From: Pelagibacterales bacterium SAG-MED15
GTDB lineage: Bacteria; Pseudomonadota; Alphaproteobacteria; Pelagibacterales; Pelagibacteraceae
Assembly: GCA_014654065.1 (NCBI GenBank)
Contig: JACWDM010000009.1
Span: 1-46,023 of the forward strand
Direction of reading: 5' to 3'
Length of the DNA stretch: 46,023 nucleotides
Shown here: piece after piece, positions 9,009-18,793 of the stretch
Layout of the letters: the number at the start of each line of letters is the position of its first letter
Numbering within the stretch: the stretch's first letter is position 1
Position numbers and translations under genes: made by a program
The notes under the pieces: generated by a model
Told to the model about the DNA's origin: nothing
What the model saw: only the letters and a program-made list of their open reading frames with translations
Database searches by the model: none

Positions 9009-9764
9009 TTGATAAAATCAAAAAAATTGTCGAAATTAAAAAATATATCTCATGGTTTTTTTGGTTCTAATGGAGGCGTATCCAAAGGGATCTATAAAAG
9101 TTTAAATTGTGGTCTTGGCTCTGAAGATAGCAAGAAAGATATAAAGAAAAACTTACTTTTAGTTTTAAAAAAAACTAAATCAAAGAATAAAAATATTTAT
9201 TTACCAAAACAAGTGCATAGTAATAGATTTTGTATACTAACTAATTCTTCGAAAAAAAAAAGAATCGAATGTGATGCGGTAATCACAAAAGAAAAGAATA
9301 TACCAATTGGAGTACTAACTGCTGATTGTGCACCCATTATTTTGTATGATCCAAAAAAAAATATTATATCTGTAGTTCATGCTGGTTGGAGAGGGGCACT
9401 TAATGGTATAGTAAAAAAAGTGATAAAATTTTTTATATATAGTGGATCAAAACCTAGTAATATTATAGCAGTAATTGGACCATGTATCTCACAAAACAAC
9501 TATGAAATAAAAGAAGATTTTTTAAAAAGGTTTCTCACACAAAGCAAAAGGAATAAAGTATTTTTTAAGTTTAGTAAAAACAAAATTTTATTTAGTTTAA
9601 AAAAATATTTAGCACAACAAATTAAAAAATTAGGTGTAAAAAAAATTGAAATTATAAAAAAAGACACTTTTTCTAGTAATAATAGTTATTTTAGCGCAAG
9701 ACGATCATTAAAGAAAAAAGAAGATGATTATGGTAGAAATATTTCATTAATTATGATTAATTAG
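9009..9764 (+). CDS. pgeF: Peptidoglycan editing factor PgeF (laccase-domain/YfiH family)
   Basis: A 251-residue protein of the YfiH/PgeF (polyphenol oxidase, DUF152) family, a cytoplasmic hydrolase that removes wrongly incorporated L-Ser from UDP-MurNAc precursors. The metal-site residues are H70 (KQVHSNRF), C107 (TADCAPI) and H124 (VVHAGWRGA); GPCISQNNYEI follows. Translation seems to start at TTG 9009, since an in-frame stop lies at 8991-8993 and no ATG precedes the conserved ISHGFFG segment. Spacing to the methyltransferase is 2 bases. Confidence 0.9.
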   Translation: MIKSKKLSKLKNISHGFFGSNGGVSKGIYKSLNCGLGSEDSKKDIKKNLLLVLKKTKSKNKNIYLPKQVHSNRFCILTNSSKKKRIECDAVITKEKNIPIGVLTADCAPIILYDPKKNIISVVHAGWRGALNGIVKKVIKFFIYSGSKPSNIIAVIGPCISQNNYEIKEDFLKRFLTQSKRNKVFFKFSKNKILFSLKKYLAQQIKKLGVKKIEIIKKDTFSSNNSYFSARRSLKKKEDDYGRNISLIMIN

Positions 9765-9773
9765 GATTTCTCA

Positions 9774-10706
9774 ATGAAATTATTAACTGGTAACAGTAAC
9801 AAGCATTTAAGTCAAAAACTATCAAAGTTTCTCAAAACAAAACTTGTTAATTCAAATATCAAAAAGTTTTCTGATGGCGAAATATATGTAGAAATTAATG
9901 AAAATATTAGGGGTAATAATATTTTTCTAGTTCAATCAATATCCTCCCCTGCTAATGATAATCTTCTTGAGATGCTTTTATGTATAGATGCTTTAAAAAG
10001 ATCTTCAGCCAAAAATATTACTGCAGTAATTCCTTACTTTGGATATGCACGGCAAGATAGAAAAGTCGTGCCAAGAACTTCTATTTCTGCAAAATTAGTT
10101 TCAAATTTAATTACCAAAGCAGGCGCAGATAGAGTTGTGACAGTTGATTTGCATGCAGGTCAAATTCAAGGTTTCTTTGATATTCCAGTTGATAACTTAT
10201 ACGCAACACCAATATTTTATAGACACATTAAAAGAAAATTAAAATTAAATAATTTAGTTTGTGTATCACCTGATGTTGGTGGGGTTGCTAGAACTAGAGG
10301 TTTGAGTAAACTTTTAAATGTAAATTTGGCAATTGTAGATAAGAGAAGACCTGCGCCTGGAAAATCTGAAGTTATGAATATTATTGGAAATATAAAAAAT
10401 AAAATTTGTATCATAGTAGATGATATAATTGATTCTGGTGGAACAATTGTAAACGCTGCAAAAATGCTCAAAAGTAAAGGTGCAAAGGAAATTCATGTTT
10501 ATATTACTCACGGTGTGCTCAGTGGGGAAGCAGTTAAAAAAATTAAAAATTCACCAATAAAAAATTTAGTTATTACAGATACAATTGATAATTCAAAAAA
10601 AATAAACAATGTAAAAAACATTGAAGTATTGAGCATTTCTAATTTATTAGGAGAGGCTTTAAAGAGAATTTCAAATTCTACATCAGTTTCAGATTTGTTC
10701 AAATAA
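9774..10706 (+). CDS. prs: Ribose-phosphate pyrophosphokinase
   Basis: Makes PRPP from ribose 5-phosphate and ATP, feeding purine, pyrimidine, NAD, His and Trp synthesis. The 310-residue length is usual. Visible motifs are FSDGEIYVEI near residue 32, the YARQDRK flexible loop (91-97), DLHAGQIQGFF (125-135) and the PRPP-binding loop VDDIIDSGGTIVN (215-227). It starts 9 bases after pgeF. The prs-rplY-pth-ychF order seen here is widespread in bacteria. Confidence 0.97.
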   Translation: MKLLTGNSNKHLSQKLSKFLKTKLVNSNIKKFSDGEIYVEINENIRGNNIFLVQSISSPANDNLLEMLLCIDALKRSSAKNITAVIPYFGYARQDRKVVPRTSISAKLVSNLITKAGADRVVTVDLHAGQIQGFFDIPVDNLYATPIFYRHIKRKLKLNNLVCVSPDVGGVARTRGLSKLLNVNLAIVDKRRPAPGKSEVMNIIGNIKNKICIIVDDIIDSGGTIVNAAKMLKSKGAKEIHVYITHGVLSGEAVKKIKNSPIKNLVITDTIDNSKKINNVKNIEVLSISNLLGEALKRISNSTSVSDLFK

Positions 10707-10752
10707 TTTACTTGAGTTATTAAAAGAGTTGGGTTAAAACCCCATAGTTTTT
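10707..10752 (+). promoter_or_regulatory. Short leader hairpin before rplY
   Basis: The 46 bases between prs and rplY contain GGGT-TAAA-ACCC (10731-10742), an unusual GC-bearing small stem in this AT-rich setting. It is followed within about 10 bases by the rplY ATG. It could modulate ribosome access or attenuate read-through. The stem is only 4-5 base pairs, so evidence is weak. Confidence 0.3.
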
Positions 10753-11484
10753 ATGAATTCTATTGAAGCAAACACAAGGCAGACTAAAACCAAAGGTGAT
10801 CTTAAAACTTTAAGAGCTAATGGAGAAATTCCTGCTGTAGTTTACGGTGGCAAGGATCAAAATCAAAATATTTCTTTTTCAAAAAAAGTTCTTAAAATTC
10901 TTATTGATAAAGAAAATTTTTTATCAAATATTATAAATATAAAAATTGATGGAAAGGACTATAATGTTTTACCTAGAGAAGTGGTTTTTGATACAGTTTC
11001 AGATGAGCCAATTCATGTAGATTTTCTAAGGATTGTTAAAGGAGGAAAAGTTAATTTGGAAATTCCAGTTAAATTTATTAATAGTGAAAATTCTCCAGGC
11101 CTTAAAAGAGGTGGTGTATTAAATATAGTAAGAAGGAAAGTTGAATTAAGTTGTCCTACAGAAAATATTCCTTCAGAGTTAATAGTAGATTTAGATGGAG
11201 TTGATATAGGACAAAGCTTCAAAATATCCTCAATAAAACTTCCAGAAAATGTAGTGCCAACAATTAGAGGAAGAGATTTTGTTGTTGCTACACTTGCGGC
11301 TCCAACAGTTATTAAAGAACCTGAAAAACCTGCAGAAACAACTGAGGGTACTGAAGGCGTAGAGGGAGAGGCTACTACTCCTGAAGGTGCAGAGGCTGAC
11401 ACAAAGGCATCAGCATCTGATAGTGATAAAAAAGATGATACTAAAAAAGGTGATGAAAAGAAAACTGTAGCCGATAAAAAATAA
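10753..11484 (+). CDS. rplY: 50S ribosomal protein L25 (CTC type)
   Basis: Ribosomal protein that binds 5S rRNA. The 243-residue long (TL5/CTC) form has the N-terminal L25 barrel, where KTKGDLKTLRANGEIPAVVY is diagnostic. A C-terminal beta domain (about 95-190) follows, then a low-complexity tail of roughly 50 residues rich in Glu, Thr, Ala, Asp and Lys (about 194-243). The tail is long for such a streamlined genome. A small hairpin precedes the gene, and pth follows after 30 bases. Confidence 0.95.
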   Translation: MNSIEANTRQTKTKGDLKTLRANGEIPAVVYGGKDQNQNISFSKKVLKILIDKENFLSNIINIKIDGKDYNVLPREVVFDTVSDEPIHVDFLRIVKGGKVNLEIPVKFINSENSPGLKRGGVLNIVRRKVELSCPTENIPSELIVDLDGVDIGQSFKISSIKLPENVVPTIRGRDFVVATLAAPTVIKEPEKPAETTEGTEGVEGEATTPEGAEADTKASASDSDKKDDTKKGDEKKTVADKK

Positions 11485-11514
11485 ATTTATTGAAAAATTT
11501 AAATAATTAATAAT

Positions 11515-12075
11515 ATGCTATTATTCGTAGGCTTAGGTAATCCCACGCCAAATTCAGAAAATAACAGACACAATATTGGTTTTAAAATAATTGATGCTAT
11601 TAATCAAAAGTTTGGATTATCTAAACAAAAACCCAAATTTAAAGGTTTGCTTACTACGGGAACTATTAATGGAAAAAAAGTCTACGCTATAAAACCTCTA
11701 ACTTTTATGAATAATTCAGGTATATGTATAAGAGAACTAATTGAATACTTTAAGATTGGACCTGAAGACGTTATAGTTTTTCATGATGATCTAGATATAG
11801 ATTTTGGAAAAATAAAAACTAAATTTGGTGGATCAAGCGCAGGACATAATGGAATTGAGTCGATTGATAAGTTTATTGGTAAAGATTATTCTAGGGTTAG
11901 GATAGGAATTGGAAAGCCTCAAAATAATATTGAGGTTGGAGATCATGTTCTTCAGGATTTTAATGACGAGGAAAAAGAGGAAATTGGACAAATAACAAAT
12001 AATATAACTGAGTCTCTTACTATTCTATTAGACAAAAAGTTAGATTTATTTTCTACTACTGTTAATAATAAATAA
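11515..12075 (+). CDS. pth: Peptidyl-tRNA hydrolase
   Basis: Recycles peptidyl-tRNAs dropped from ribosomes. It has 186 residues with the family's active-site set: GLGNP (6-10), catalytic H19 in NNRHNIGF, N66 in FMNNSG, D91/D92 in FHDDLDI, and GHNGIESI (110-117). Its last base is the first base of the ychF start codon (TAATG), suggesting translational coupling. Confidence 0.97.
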   Translation: MLLFVGLGNPTPNSENNRHNIGFKIIDAINQKFGLSKQKPKFKGLLTTGTINGKKVYAIKPLTFMNNSGICIRELIEYFKIGPEDVIVFHDDLDIDFGKIKTKFGGSSAGHNGIESIDKFIGKDYSRVRIGIGKPQNNIEVGDHVLQDFNDEEKEEIGQITNNITESLTILLDKKLDLFSTTVNNK

Positions 12076-13148
12076 TGGGATTTAAGTGTGGGATAGTTGG
12101 ATTACCAAATGTAGGTAAATCTACGCTATTTAATGCTTTAACAAATTCCAGTAAAGCTCAAGCAGAGAATTTTCCTTTCTGTACGATAGATCCAAATATA
12201 GGTATTGTTCCAGTTCCTGATCAAAGACTTGATGCGCTAGCCAAGGTATCATTTTCAAAAAAAAAAATTAATACTACAATTTCGTTTGTCGATATAGCTG
12301 GTTTGGTAAAAGGAGCCTCTAAAGGTGAAGGCCTTGGTAACAAATTTTTATCTCATATAAGAGAGGTTGACGCAATTATTCATATGATTAGATGCTTTGA
12401 TTCAACTGATATTCAAAACGTAAATCCAAATGTTGATCCTATTAGAGATTTAGAAATCATTGAAACTGAAATGATGTTAGCTGATCTAGAGTCTATAAAT
12501 AAAAGACTTGAAAAAAAAAATAAAAAAAATCTGGAAAATGAGCAGAAAGATATGTTGGAGATGACAGCGGAAATTTTAAATAATAATAAAGATTTATCAG
12601 TACTTTATGATAAGTTTGATTCTAAGAATTTGAATCAATTAAGTCTTTTATCGCTTAAACCAAAAATATTCGTATGCAATGTTGATGAAGAAAGTATTCA
12701 AAACGGAAATAAATACACATCTAATTTTATTGAGAAATTTGGCGGAAAAAACACTATGATTGTATCAGCTGATTTAGAAAATCAGATAAATCAACTTCAA
12801 GATGAAGAGAAGTTAAATTATATGAAAATGATAGGCTCTGATGAAACGGGTCTAAAGTTAATGATAAAGAAAGGATACGATATTTTAAAGTTAGATACTT
12901 TTTTTACATCTGGACCTGAAGAAACAAGAGCTTGGACAATTAAAAAAAATAGTACTGCACCAAATGCTGCGGGGCAGATTCATTCTGATTTTGAAAAGGG
13001 CTTTATTAAGGCAGAAACAGTTTCATATGAAGAATTCATAAAAAATCGTGGATGGGTTCAATCAAAAAATAGTGGAAAGATGAGACTTGAGGGAAAAGAT
13101 TATATTGTAAAAGATGGTGATATATTAAACTTCAGATTCAACACGTGA
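12075..13148 (+). CDS. ychF: Ribosome-binding ATPase YchF
   Basis: OBG-family P-loop protein of 357 residues that prefers ATP to GTP. G1 is GLPNVGKST (9-17) and G3 is DIAG (73-76). The nucleotide specificity element reads NVDE (202-205) instead of NKxD, the YchF hallmark. A coiled-coil insertion (about 125-185) and the C-terminal TGS domain (about 280-357, ending with DYIVKDGDILNFRF) are present. It binds ribosomes and is linked to stress response in other bacteria. The 3' end overlaps the convergent petC by 24 bases. Confidence 0.97.
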   Translation: MGFKCGIVGLPNVGKSTLFNALTNSSKAQAENFPFCTIDPNIGIVPVPDQRLDALAKVSFSKKKINTTISFVDIAGLVKGASKGEGLGNKFLSHIREVDAIIHMIRCFDSTDIQNVNPNVDPIRDLEIIETEMMLADLESINKRLEKKNKKNLENEQKDMLEMTAEILNNNKDLSVLYDKFDSKNLNQLSLLSLKPKIFVCNVDEESIQNGNKYTSNFIEKFGGKNTMIVSADLENQINQLQDEEKLNYMKMIGSDETGLKLMIKKGYDILKLDTFFTSGPEETRAWTIKKNSTAPNAAGQIHSDFEKGFIKAETVSYEEFIKNRGWVQSKNSGKMRLEGKDYIVKDGDILNFRFNT

Positions 13149-13904
13149 CCAGATTTTTTTCATACTGAAATAAACTAAAACTGTCAAAATAATTAGATAA
13201 ATTATGGCCCTAAATCCCATTTTATGTCTGGTCTCTAAATGAGGTTCTGCAGACCACATTAAGAATGTAACCACATCTTTTGCCATCTGTTCTTCTGTTA
13301 CAGAAGTCCCATCGCTGTACTCTATTAAATCATCCTCTAATACCTTTGGCATTTTTATTTTGTTTCCATACATAAATTTATTGTAATACACACCTTCATC
13401 TAATGTAACTCCCTCAGGTGGATCTTCGTAACCTAACAAAACCGAATAAAGATAATCAACACCTCCTTTCCTTGCTTTTGCAAGAACCGACATATCTGGA
13501 GGATAAGCCCCTCCGTTGGCTGCTTGAGCAGCTTTCTCATTTGGATATGGCATAGGAAATTTATCTGATAATCTTGCTGGTCTTAAAAACATCTCACCAT
13601 CAGCGTTTGGTCCATCTGTAACTTCAAAACTTGCTGCTATCGCTTTGACCTGTGCCTCTGAAAATTCTGGTCCACCCTTTTCCATTAAATTTCTGTAACT
13701 GATATATTTCATCGAATGACATGCTGCACAGACCTCTGTATAAACCTGATAACCTCTTTGTAATGACGCCCTATCAAATTTTCCAAGTAAACCTTTAAAT
13801 GTCCAATCTGTCTTCATCAGTTCGACTTTTTCTGCACTGTTAATCTTTAGTTGAATTGATAGAGATAAAAGTATTGCTAATGAGATTATTAAAACTTTTC
13901 TCAC
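13125..13904 (-). CDS. petC: Cytochrome c1 of the bc1 complex
   Basis: Heme-bearing subunit of ubiquinol-cytochrome c reductase that passes electrons from the Rieske protein to cytochrome c. The 259-residue protein has a Sec signal peptide (about 1-24), the heme site C59-A-A-C62-H63, a Met-bearing segment near PMPYPNE for the axial ligand region, and one C-terminal TM anchor (about 230-248), so the heme domain is periplasmic. Last gene of petABC, 3 bases after petB. Confidence 0.96.
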   Translation of the reverse strand: MRKVLIISLAILLSLSIQLKINSAEKVELMKTDWTFKGLLGKFDRASLQRGYQVYTEVCAACHSMKYISYRNLMEKGGPEFSEAQVKAIAASFEVTDGPNADGEMFLRPARLSDKFPMPYPNEKAAQAANGGAYPPDMSVLAKARKGGVDYLYSVLLGYEDPPEGVTLDEGVYYNKFMYGNKIKMPKVLEDDLIEYSDGTSVTEEQMAKDVVTFLMWSAEPHLETRHKMGFRAIIYLIILTVLVYFSMKKIWSRVESEV

Positions 13905-13907
13905 TAT

Positions 13908-15167
13908 TTATTCCCTAGTTTTCTCATTTTTTGCCATAGATAAATTGGAAGATCCACCTAAAACTGGTTCCGAGATACTAAATGGAAGAGGTAATGTTTT
14001 TTCTTTAAATCCTAAAAGTGGAAGTATAATTAAAAAATGCGCAAAATAATAAGCGGTTGCAACTCTAGCAATTAACAAATACAAACCTTCGGCTGGCATT
14101 GCACCTACATATCCAAGTACTAAGACATCTAAAACTAAAATCCAATAGAATTGTCTGTACAAAGGTCTAAAAACCGCTGATCTAATTTTTGAAGTATCTA
14201 ACCATGGTAAAGCTGCTAATATTAAAATTGCAGATAACATAGCTATAACACCTAACAATTTATCTGGAACAGATCTTAAAATTGCATAAAAAGGTAGCAG
14301 ATACCATTCTGGTACAATATGAGCTGGCGTTACTAATGGATTAGCCTCAATATAATTATCCGCATGACCTAAAACATTGGGAGAATAAAAAACAAAAAAT
14401 GCAAAAATAATCATAAACATCAACAATGCAAAAGTATCCTTAATTACTATATACGGATGAAACGGGACTGTGTCTTTAGATGGTTTCTTTATATCAATTC
14501 CAACTGGATTATTGTTTCCAGGTACATGTAAAGCCCAAATATGTAAGACAACTAAACCCAAAATTAAGAAAGGTATCAAATAATGTAAAGTAAAAAATCG
14601 AGTCAGAGTAGGATTATCTACTGAGTAGCCTCCCCACAGCCAAGTTACAATGCCCTCTCCAACTAATGGTATTGCACTAAAAAGATTTGTTATTACGGTT
14701 GCTCCCCAGAAACTCATTTGTCCCCAAGGTAAAACATAACCCATAAAAGCTGCTGCCATCATTAGCAAATAAATTATAATCCCAAGTATCCAAATAATTT
14801 CTCTTGGAGATTTATAAGATCCGTAAAATAATGATCTAAATATGTGAATATAAACCGCTAAAAAAAACATGGATGCACCATTTGAATGGATATATCTTAT
14901 AAGCCATCCATAATTCACGTCTCTCATTATATGCTCAACGCTATCAAAAGCCATGTCAGCATGGGCAATATAGTGCATAGCTAATGTTAAACCTGTTACT
15001 ATTTGTGTGATTAAACAAAAAGTTAAAATACCTCCAAATGTCCACCAGTAGTTTAAATTTTTTGGTGTAGGATAATCTGTAAGATGGTTTGCCAACGACA
15101 TTAATGGAAGTCTGTCATTGAACCACTTACCGAATTTTGATTTTGGGGTATAATTGTGATCGCTCAT
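13908..15167 (-). CDS. petB: Cytochrome b of the bc1 complex
   Basis: Integral membrane core of complex III, holding two b hemes and both quinone sites. It has 419 residues and about eight TM helices. Heme ligand pairs are H94/H108 and H195/H209, each 14 apart on helices B and D. The Qo-site PEWY motif ([15 protein letters not shown]) is present. The full-length fused form is the usual alphaproteobacterial type. It follows petA by 7 bases. Confidence 0.97.
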   Translation of the reverse strand: MSDHNYTPKSKFGKWFNDRLPLMSLANHLTDYPTPKNLNYWWTFGGILTFCLITQIVTGLTLAMHYIAHADMAFDSVEHIMRDVNYGWLIRYIHSNGASMFFLAVYIHIFRSLFYGSYKSPREIIWILGIIIYLLMMAAAFMGYVLPWGQMSFWGATVITNLFSAIPLVGEGIVTWLWGGYSVDNPTLTRFFTLHYLIPFLILGLVVLHIWALHVPGNNNPVGIDIKKPSKDTVPFHPYIVIKDTFALLMFMIIFAFFVFYSPNVLGHADNYIEANPLVTPAHIVPEWYLLPFYAILRSVPDKLLGVIAMLSAILILAALPWLDTSKIRSAVFRPLYRQFYWILVLDVLVLGYVGAMPAEGLYLLIARVATAYYFAHFLIILPLLGFKEKTLPLPFSISEPVLGGSSNLSMAKNEKTRE

Positions 15168-15174
15168 TAATTGG

Positions 15175-15684
15175 TTATCCTATCTTAATAGTTTTGTTAT
15201 CTAAAAATTGATAATTTGGAATTGCCATATTTGTAGGAGCAGGTCCTTTTCTAATTCTTCCAGAAGTATCATAGTGTGAACCGTGACAGGGACAAAACCA
15301 ACCATTATAATCACCCTTATCATTTAAGGGCACGCATCCAAGATGTGTACAAACACCTAGCATTACTAGCCACTCTGGATTTTTTGCTCTATCTTCATCT
15401 TTTTGAGGATCGGGCAAATCTTCCATCTTAACTGCCCTCGCCTCATTAATTTCCTCTTGAGTTCTTCTTTTAATGAATACTGGCTTTCCTCTCCATAAGA
15501 CTGTAATTGTTTTACCTGGTTCAACTGAGCTAACATCTACCTCTGTACTAGCTAAAGCCTTTACTGATGCATCTGGGTTCATTTGATCGATAAGCGGCCA
15601 AACAGTTGCACCCACACCTACTGCACCTACGGCATAAGTAGCCGTAAATATAAAATCTCTTCTATTTACTTTTTTATCTGACAT
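15175..15684 (-). CDS. petA: Rieske iron-sulfur subunit of the bc1 complex
   Basis: A [2Fe-2S] protein of 169 residues. Box 1 is C112-T-H114-x2-C117 and box 2 is C131-P-C133-H134. The N-terminal RRDF (8-11) followed by a hydrophobic helix (about 13-32) is a Tat-type signal anchor, as expected for a folded Rieske protein. First gene of petABC, divergent from trmL. Confidence 0.97.
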   Translation of the reverse strand: MSDKKVNRRDFIFTATYAVGAVGVGATVWPLIDQMNPDASVKALASTEVDVSSVEPGKTITVLWRGKPVFIKRRTQEEINEARAVKMEDLPDPQKDEDRAKNPEWLVMLGVCTHLGCVPLNDKGDYNGWFCPCHGSHYDTSGRIRKGPAPTNMAIPNYQFLDNKTIKIG

Positions 15685-15756
15685 TTATAATTATAGTTAC
15701 GATTATCTAATATATGATTTCATATAATATAAAAATGAATAATTTCTACTGATACA
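15685..15756. promoter_or_regulatory. Divergent promoter region petA / trmL with a dyad
   Basis: These 72 bases hold promoters for the petABC operon (-) and for trmL-hemF-greA (+). A 16-base dyad TATATGA-TT-TCATATA lies at 15711-15726 with 7-base perfect arms, near the middle. It overlaps A/T-rich hexamers that could be -10 boxes for either direction. It is a plausible operator, possibly for the PetR-like regulator, but nothing in the sequence ties it to a given protein. Confidence 0.4.
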
Positions 15757-16221
15757 ATGACACATAAACCCATTTCAGCCTTCAAAATAGCGCTTTATGA
15801 GCCCGATATTCCACAAAATACTGCATCTATAATAAGAACTTGCTCATGCATGGGGGCTAAGCTTGAAATTATTGAGCCATGTGGTTTCTTATTAAATGAT
15901 AAAAGATTTAAAAGAGTTGTCATGGACTATATGAATATTGAGGATATTAATTTTTATAAGGGCTTAGATGATTTTATAAAAGCAAAAAATAATCAAAGAA
16001 TAATTTTAATGACAACTAAGGCAAATGATAAATATACTAACTTTAAATTTAAGAAAAATGATACTATCCTATTTGGTAATGAAAGTTCGGGTGTACCTGA
16101 AAAAATACATAAATTAATTAATTATAAACTAAAAATTCCTATGTTAGAAAATAAAAGATCTTTAAATTTATCAACTTCAGTTTCAATCACAATTGCAGAA
16201 TGTTTAAGGCAACTCAATTAA
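15757..16221 (+). CDS. trmL: tRNA (cytidine/uridine-34-2'-O)-methyltransferase
   Basis: SPOUT-class methyltransferase of 154 residues that methylates the wobble ribose of tRNA-Leu in E. coli. SPOUT motifs are the N-terminal YEPDIPQNTASIIRTC (14-29), LFGNESSGVPE (105-115) and RSLNLSTSVSITIAE (134-148), which forms the knot that binds SAM. The length is that of minimal TrmL, without extra RNA-binding domains. hemF begins at the next base after the stop. Confidence 0.93.
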   Translation: MTHKPISAFKIALYEPDIPQNTASIIRTCSCMGAKLEIIEPCGFLLNDKRFKRVVMDYMNIEDINFYKGLDDFIKAKNNQRIILMTTKANDKYTNFKFKKNDTILFGNESSGVPEKIHKLINYKLKIPMLENKRSLNLSTSVSITIAECLRQLN

Positions 16222-17049
16222 ATGAATGAACAATTAAAAAAAAAACTAACCTCAAATTGGTTTAAAATCTTACAGGAGTCAATATGTAAAGATATTGAAA
16301 AATTAGAGGGAAGGAAAAAAATTTTTAAATCAAAAACTTGGGTAAGAAATAAAAAAAAAAATGAAGGTGGGGGAGAATTTAGAATTTTTGAAAGTGGAAA
16401 AGTATTTGATAAAGTTGGAGTAAATTTTTCTAAAGTTCATGGAAAATTATCAAAAAAGTTTAAAAATAAAATTCCTGGAACAAGTAAAAACTCAAACTTT
16501 TGGGCATCTGGAATATCTGTAGTAATGCATATGAAAAACCCTCACGTACCCGCGATGCATTTTAATACGAGGTATATATATACTTCTCATGGGTGGTTCG
16601 GAGGAGGAATGGATGTTACTCCATGTATTAAAAATAATAATTTGAAAAAAAATTTTCATCAAAAACTTAAAAAATTTTGTGACCAACATAATAAAAATTA
16701 CTACAAAAAATATAAAAAGTGGTGTGATCAGTATTTTTTTTTAGAACATAGAAACGAGTCTAGAGGTATTGGAGGAATTTTTTTTGATTATAAAAAAAAA
16801 AATTGGTCAAAAGATTTTGATTTTGTTAGAGATGTTGGTTTAACATTTCAAAATATATATAACGATATTATAATAAAAAATAAAAATAAAAAATGGACAA
16901 AAAAACAAAAAGAAACCCAGTATTTAAAACGTGGAAGATATGTTGAATTTAATTTAATTTACGATAGAGGAACAAAATTTGGATTACAAACCGGAGGCAA
17001 TGTAGAGGGAATATTAATGTCACTTCCTCCAATAGCTAAGTGGAAATAA
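16222..17049 (+). CDS. hemF: Oxygen-dependent coproporphyrinogen III oxidase
   Basis: Catalyses the aerobic decarboxylation of coproporphyrinogen III to protoporphyrinogen IX in heme synthesis. The 275-residue protein shows [19 protein letters not shown] (99-117), [12 protein letters not shown] (124-135, with the family's catalytic Asp at 131) and the C-terminal [19 protein letters not shown]. Use of HemF fits an obligately aerobic lifestyle and the heme demand of the bc1 and aa3 complexes in this window. It is 2 bases before greA. Confidence 0.95.
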   Translation: MNEQLKKKLTSNWFKILQESICKDIEKLEGRKKIFKSKTWVRNKKKNEGGGEFRIFESGKVFDKVGVNFSKVHGKLSKKFKNKIPGTSKNSNFWASGISVVMHMKNPHVPAMHFNTRYIYTSHGWFGGGMDVTPCIKNNNLKKNFHQKLKKFCDQHNKNYYKKYKKWCDQYFFLEHRNESRGIGGIFFDYKKKNWSKDFDFVRDVGLTFQNIYNDIIIKNKNKKWTKKQKETQYLKRGRYVEFNLIYDRGTKFGLQTGGNVEGILMSLPPIAKWK

Positions 17050-17051
17050 TT

Positions 17052-17528
17052 ATGGATAAAGAGCCTATTACAATACAAGGATTAGAAAAAATTAAAGAAG
17101 AACTTATATTCAGGAAAGAAAAGAAACGCCCAGAAATTGTTTCTGCTATATCTGAAGCAAGATCACATGGGGACTTAAAAGAGAATGCAGAATATCATGC
17201 TGCAAAAGAACAACAATCTCATAACGAAGGAAGAATTGAGGAAATTAACGATTTAATTGCAAGAGCTAATGTAATTGATGTAACTAAACTTACAAACGAT
17301 GGTAAAGTTATTTTTGGATCAAGTGTTTATTTAATTAATCTAGATAATAATGAGAAGGTTGATTATAAAATTGTGGGAAAAGACGAAGCTGATATAAAAA
17401 ATAAATTAATTTATTTTAAGTCACCAATTGGAAAAGGTTTAATAGGTAAAAACAAAGGTGACTTAGTTGAAATTAAAACACCAGCAGGAACTAAAAATTT
17501 TGAAGTTAAAGATGTAAAATATATTTAA
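17052..17528 (+). CDS. greA: Transcription elongation factor GreA
   Basis: Rescues backtracked RNA polymerase by stimulating transcript cleavage. From the ATG at 17052 it has 158 residues. The N-terminal antiparallel coiled coil (about 1-75) carries the tip acidic residues in [16 protein letters not shown], and the C-terminal FKBP-like domain ends with [14 protein letters not shown] at 17040 would add four residues overlapping hemF; the ATG fits the family's N-terminus (I-T-I-Q-G-L). The stop overlaps that of the convergent cca gene. Confidence 0.96.
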   Translation: MDKEPITIQGLEKIKEELIFRKEKKRPEIVSAISEARSHGDLKENAEYHAAKEQQSHNEGRIEEINDLIARANVIDVTKLTNDGKVIFGSSVYLINLDNNEKVDYKIVGKDEADIKNKLIYFKSPIGKGLIGKNKGDLVEIKTPAGTKNFEVKDVKYI

Positions 17529-18790
17529 TATTTTACTATTTTCTTTATATCTTTTTCGTTTATTTTAAAATTATTATTTATCCAATAATCTTCTAAAATT
17601 TTTAGATTTTCACCTAATTTTTTACCTTCAGTAAAATTGAACTTTTTCATTAAATCTTCTGCTTTAATTGGAAAAACCGGAGCTTTTTTATTCTTAAAAT
17701 AATGAATTAAATCAATAAATTTCTTATCATTTTTTTTGGAAATAAAAATTTTAAAGTTTAAAATATCATTTAAACTTTGTTGGCCATACAAATAGTAATA
17801 CTTCCAAAGAGACTGAAAATTAATTTTAAAAGTATCCTTCTTACTGTAAAAAAAGCTTTTAATATTTATCAACCTTTTTTGATCTTTTTTTGAAATATTA
17901 TATTTAAAAAGGAAATAGTCTAAGTTATCTGTTTCATCTATAGTTAATAATCCTAACAAGAATATAAAATCTATATCCTTCAACTTCTCTTTTGCTAAAG
18001 GGTTTAATTTTTTAATTTTCTCAAGATTTTTAAATTGCGGGAATATAAGTTGTAATAGCTCAAATGAGTCTCTGTTTAAGGAAAGCTGATATAATGATTG
18101 AGAAATATATATTTTTTTAAATTCATCTAACATTCTTTCTGAAGATACTTTAGAAACTCCATTTAAATTTTTTTTTATGTTTCTTAGCGTAATAAAATTA
18201 TGTTCTGTTCTGCTGTAATTTGAAAAAAATCTTAAATATCTTAAAATTCTTAAATAATCTTCTTTAATCCTTTTATCTTCATCACCTACAAAAATAACTT
18301 TTCCATTTTCAAGATCTTTTTTTCCCTCAAAAGGATCAAACAAATTTCCATTTATGTCTGAATAAATTGAGTTTATTGTAAAATCTCTTCTTTCTGCATC
18401 TTTTCGCCAGTCTTTTGTAAATTGAACTTTGGCATGTCTTCCATCAGTAGTCACGTCACTTCTAAGAGGTGTAATTTCATATTTCTCATCATTAATATGT
18501 GCTGTGATTGTTCCGTGGTCTTTACCAGTTTCATAAAACTTTATATTTTTTTTTTTTAAAACTTGTTTGATCTCCTCAGGATTGAGATTTGTTGCCATAT
18601 CAATATCATCAACCTTTTCATTATTAAGGATTTTTCTAACACAACCTCCAACATATCTTATTTCTGAGTCTGTTGAGTAATCTTGAAATGCCTCAAATAT
18701 TTTTTTAACACTCGAGTTTTTTTGCAAATCAAAAAACTTTGATTTTATATTATTAGAACTTGCAAAAAATTTATTTAAAAAGTTAAACAT
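17525..18790 (-). CDS. cca: CCA tRNA nucleotidyltransferase / poly(A) polymerase family
   Basis: Class II nucleotidyltransferase of 421 residues that adds or repairs the tRNA 3' CCA. The head domain has GGCVRKIL (48-55; the usual GGxVRD has K in place of D), metal ligands D62/D64 in DDIDMAT, and RRDFTINS (134-141). The RNA-binding domain has [11 protein letters not shown]. The ATG lies three bases after the CCA end of tRNA-Gln; a TTG at codon 22 is an alternative start. Given the family split, poly(A) polymerase activity cannot be excluded by eye, but the length and motif set suit CCA addition. Confidence 0.88.
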   Translation of the reverse strand: MFNFLNKFFASSNNIKSKFFDLQKNSSVKKIFEAFQDYSTDSEIRYVGGCVRKILNNEKVDDIDMATNLNPEEIKQVLKKKNIKFYETGKDHGTITAHINDEKYEITPLRSDVTTDGRHAKVQFTKDWRKDAERRDFTINSIYSDINGNLFDPFEGKKDLENGKVIFVGDEDKRIKEDYLRILRYLRFFSNYSRTEHNFITLRNIKKNLNGVSKVSSERMLDEFKKIYISQSLYQLSLNRDSFELLQLIFPQFKNLEKIKKLNPLAKEKLKDIDFIFLLGLLTIDETDNLDYFLFKYNISKKDQKRLINIKSFFYSKKDTFKINFQSLWKYYYLYGQQSLNDILNFKIFISKKNDKKFIDLIHYFKNKKAPVFPIKAEDLMKKFNFTEGKKLGENLKILEDYWINNNFKINEKDIKKIVKY

Positions 18791-18793
18791 ATT

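Noticed and set aside
11013..11402. A 129-residue minus-strand frame rich in Ser, Val and Pro
   Set aside because: It is the antisense shadow of rplY, whose family motifs are clear; no separate start signal or homology pattern.
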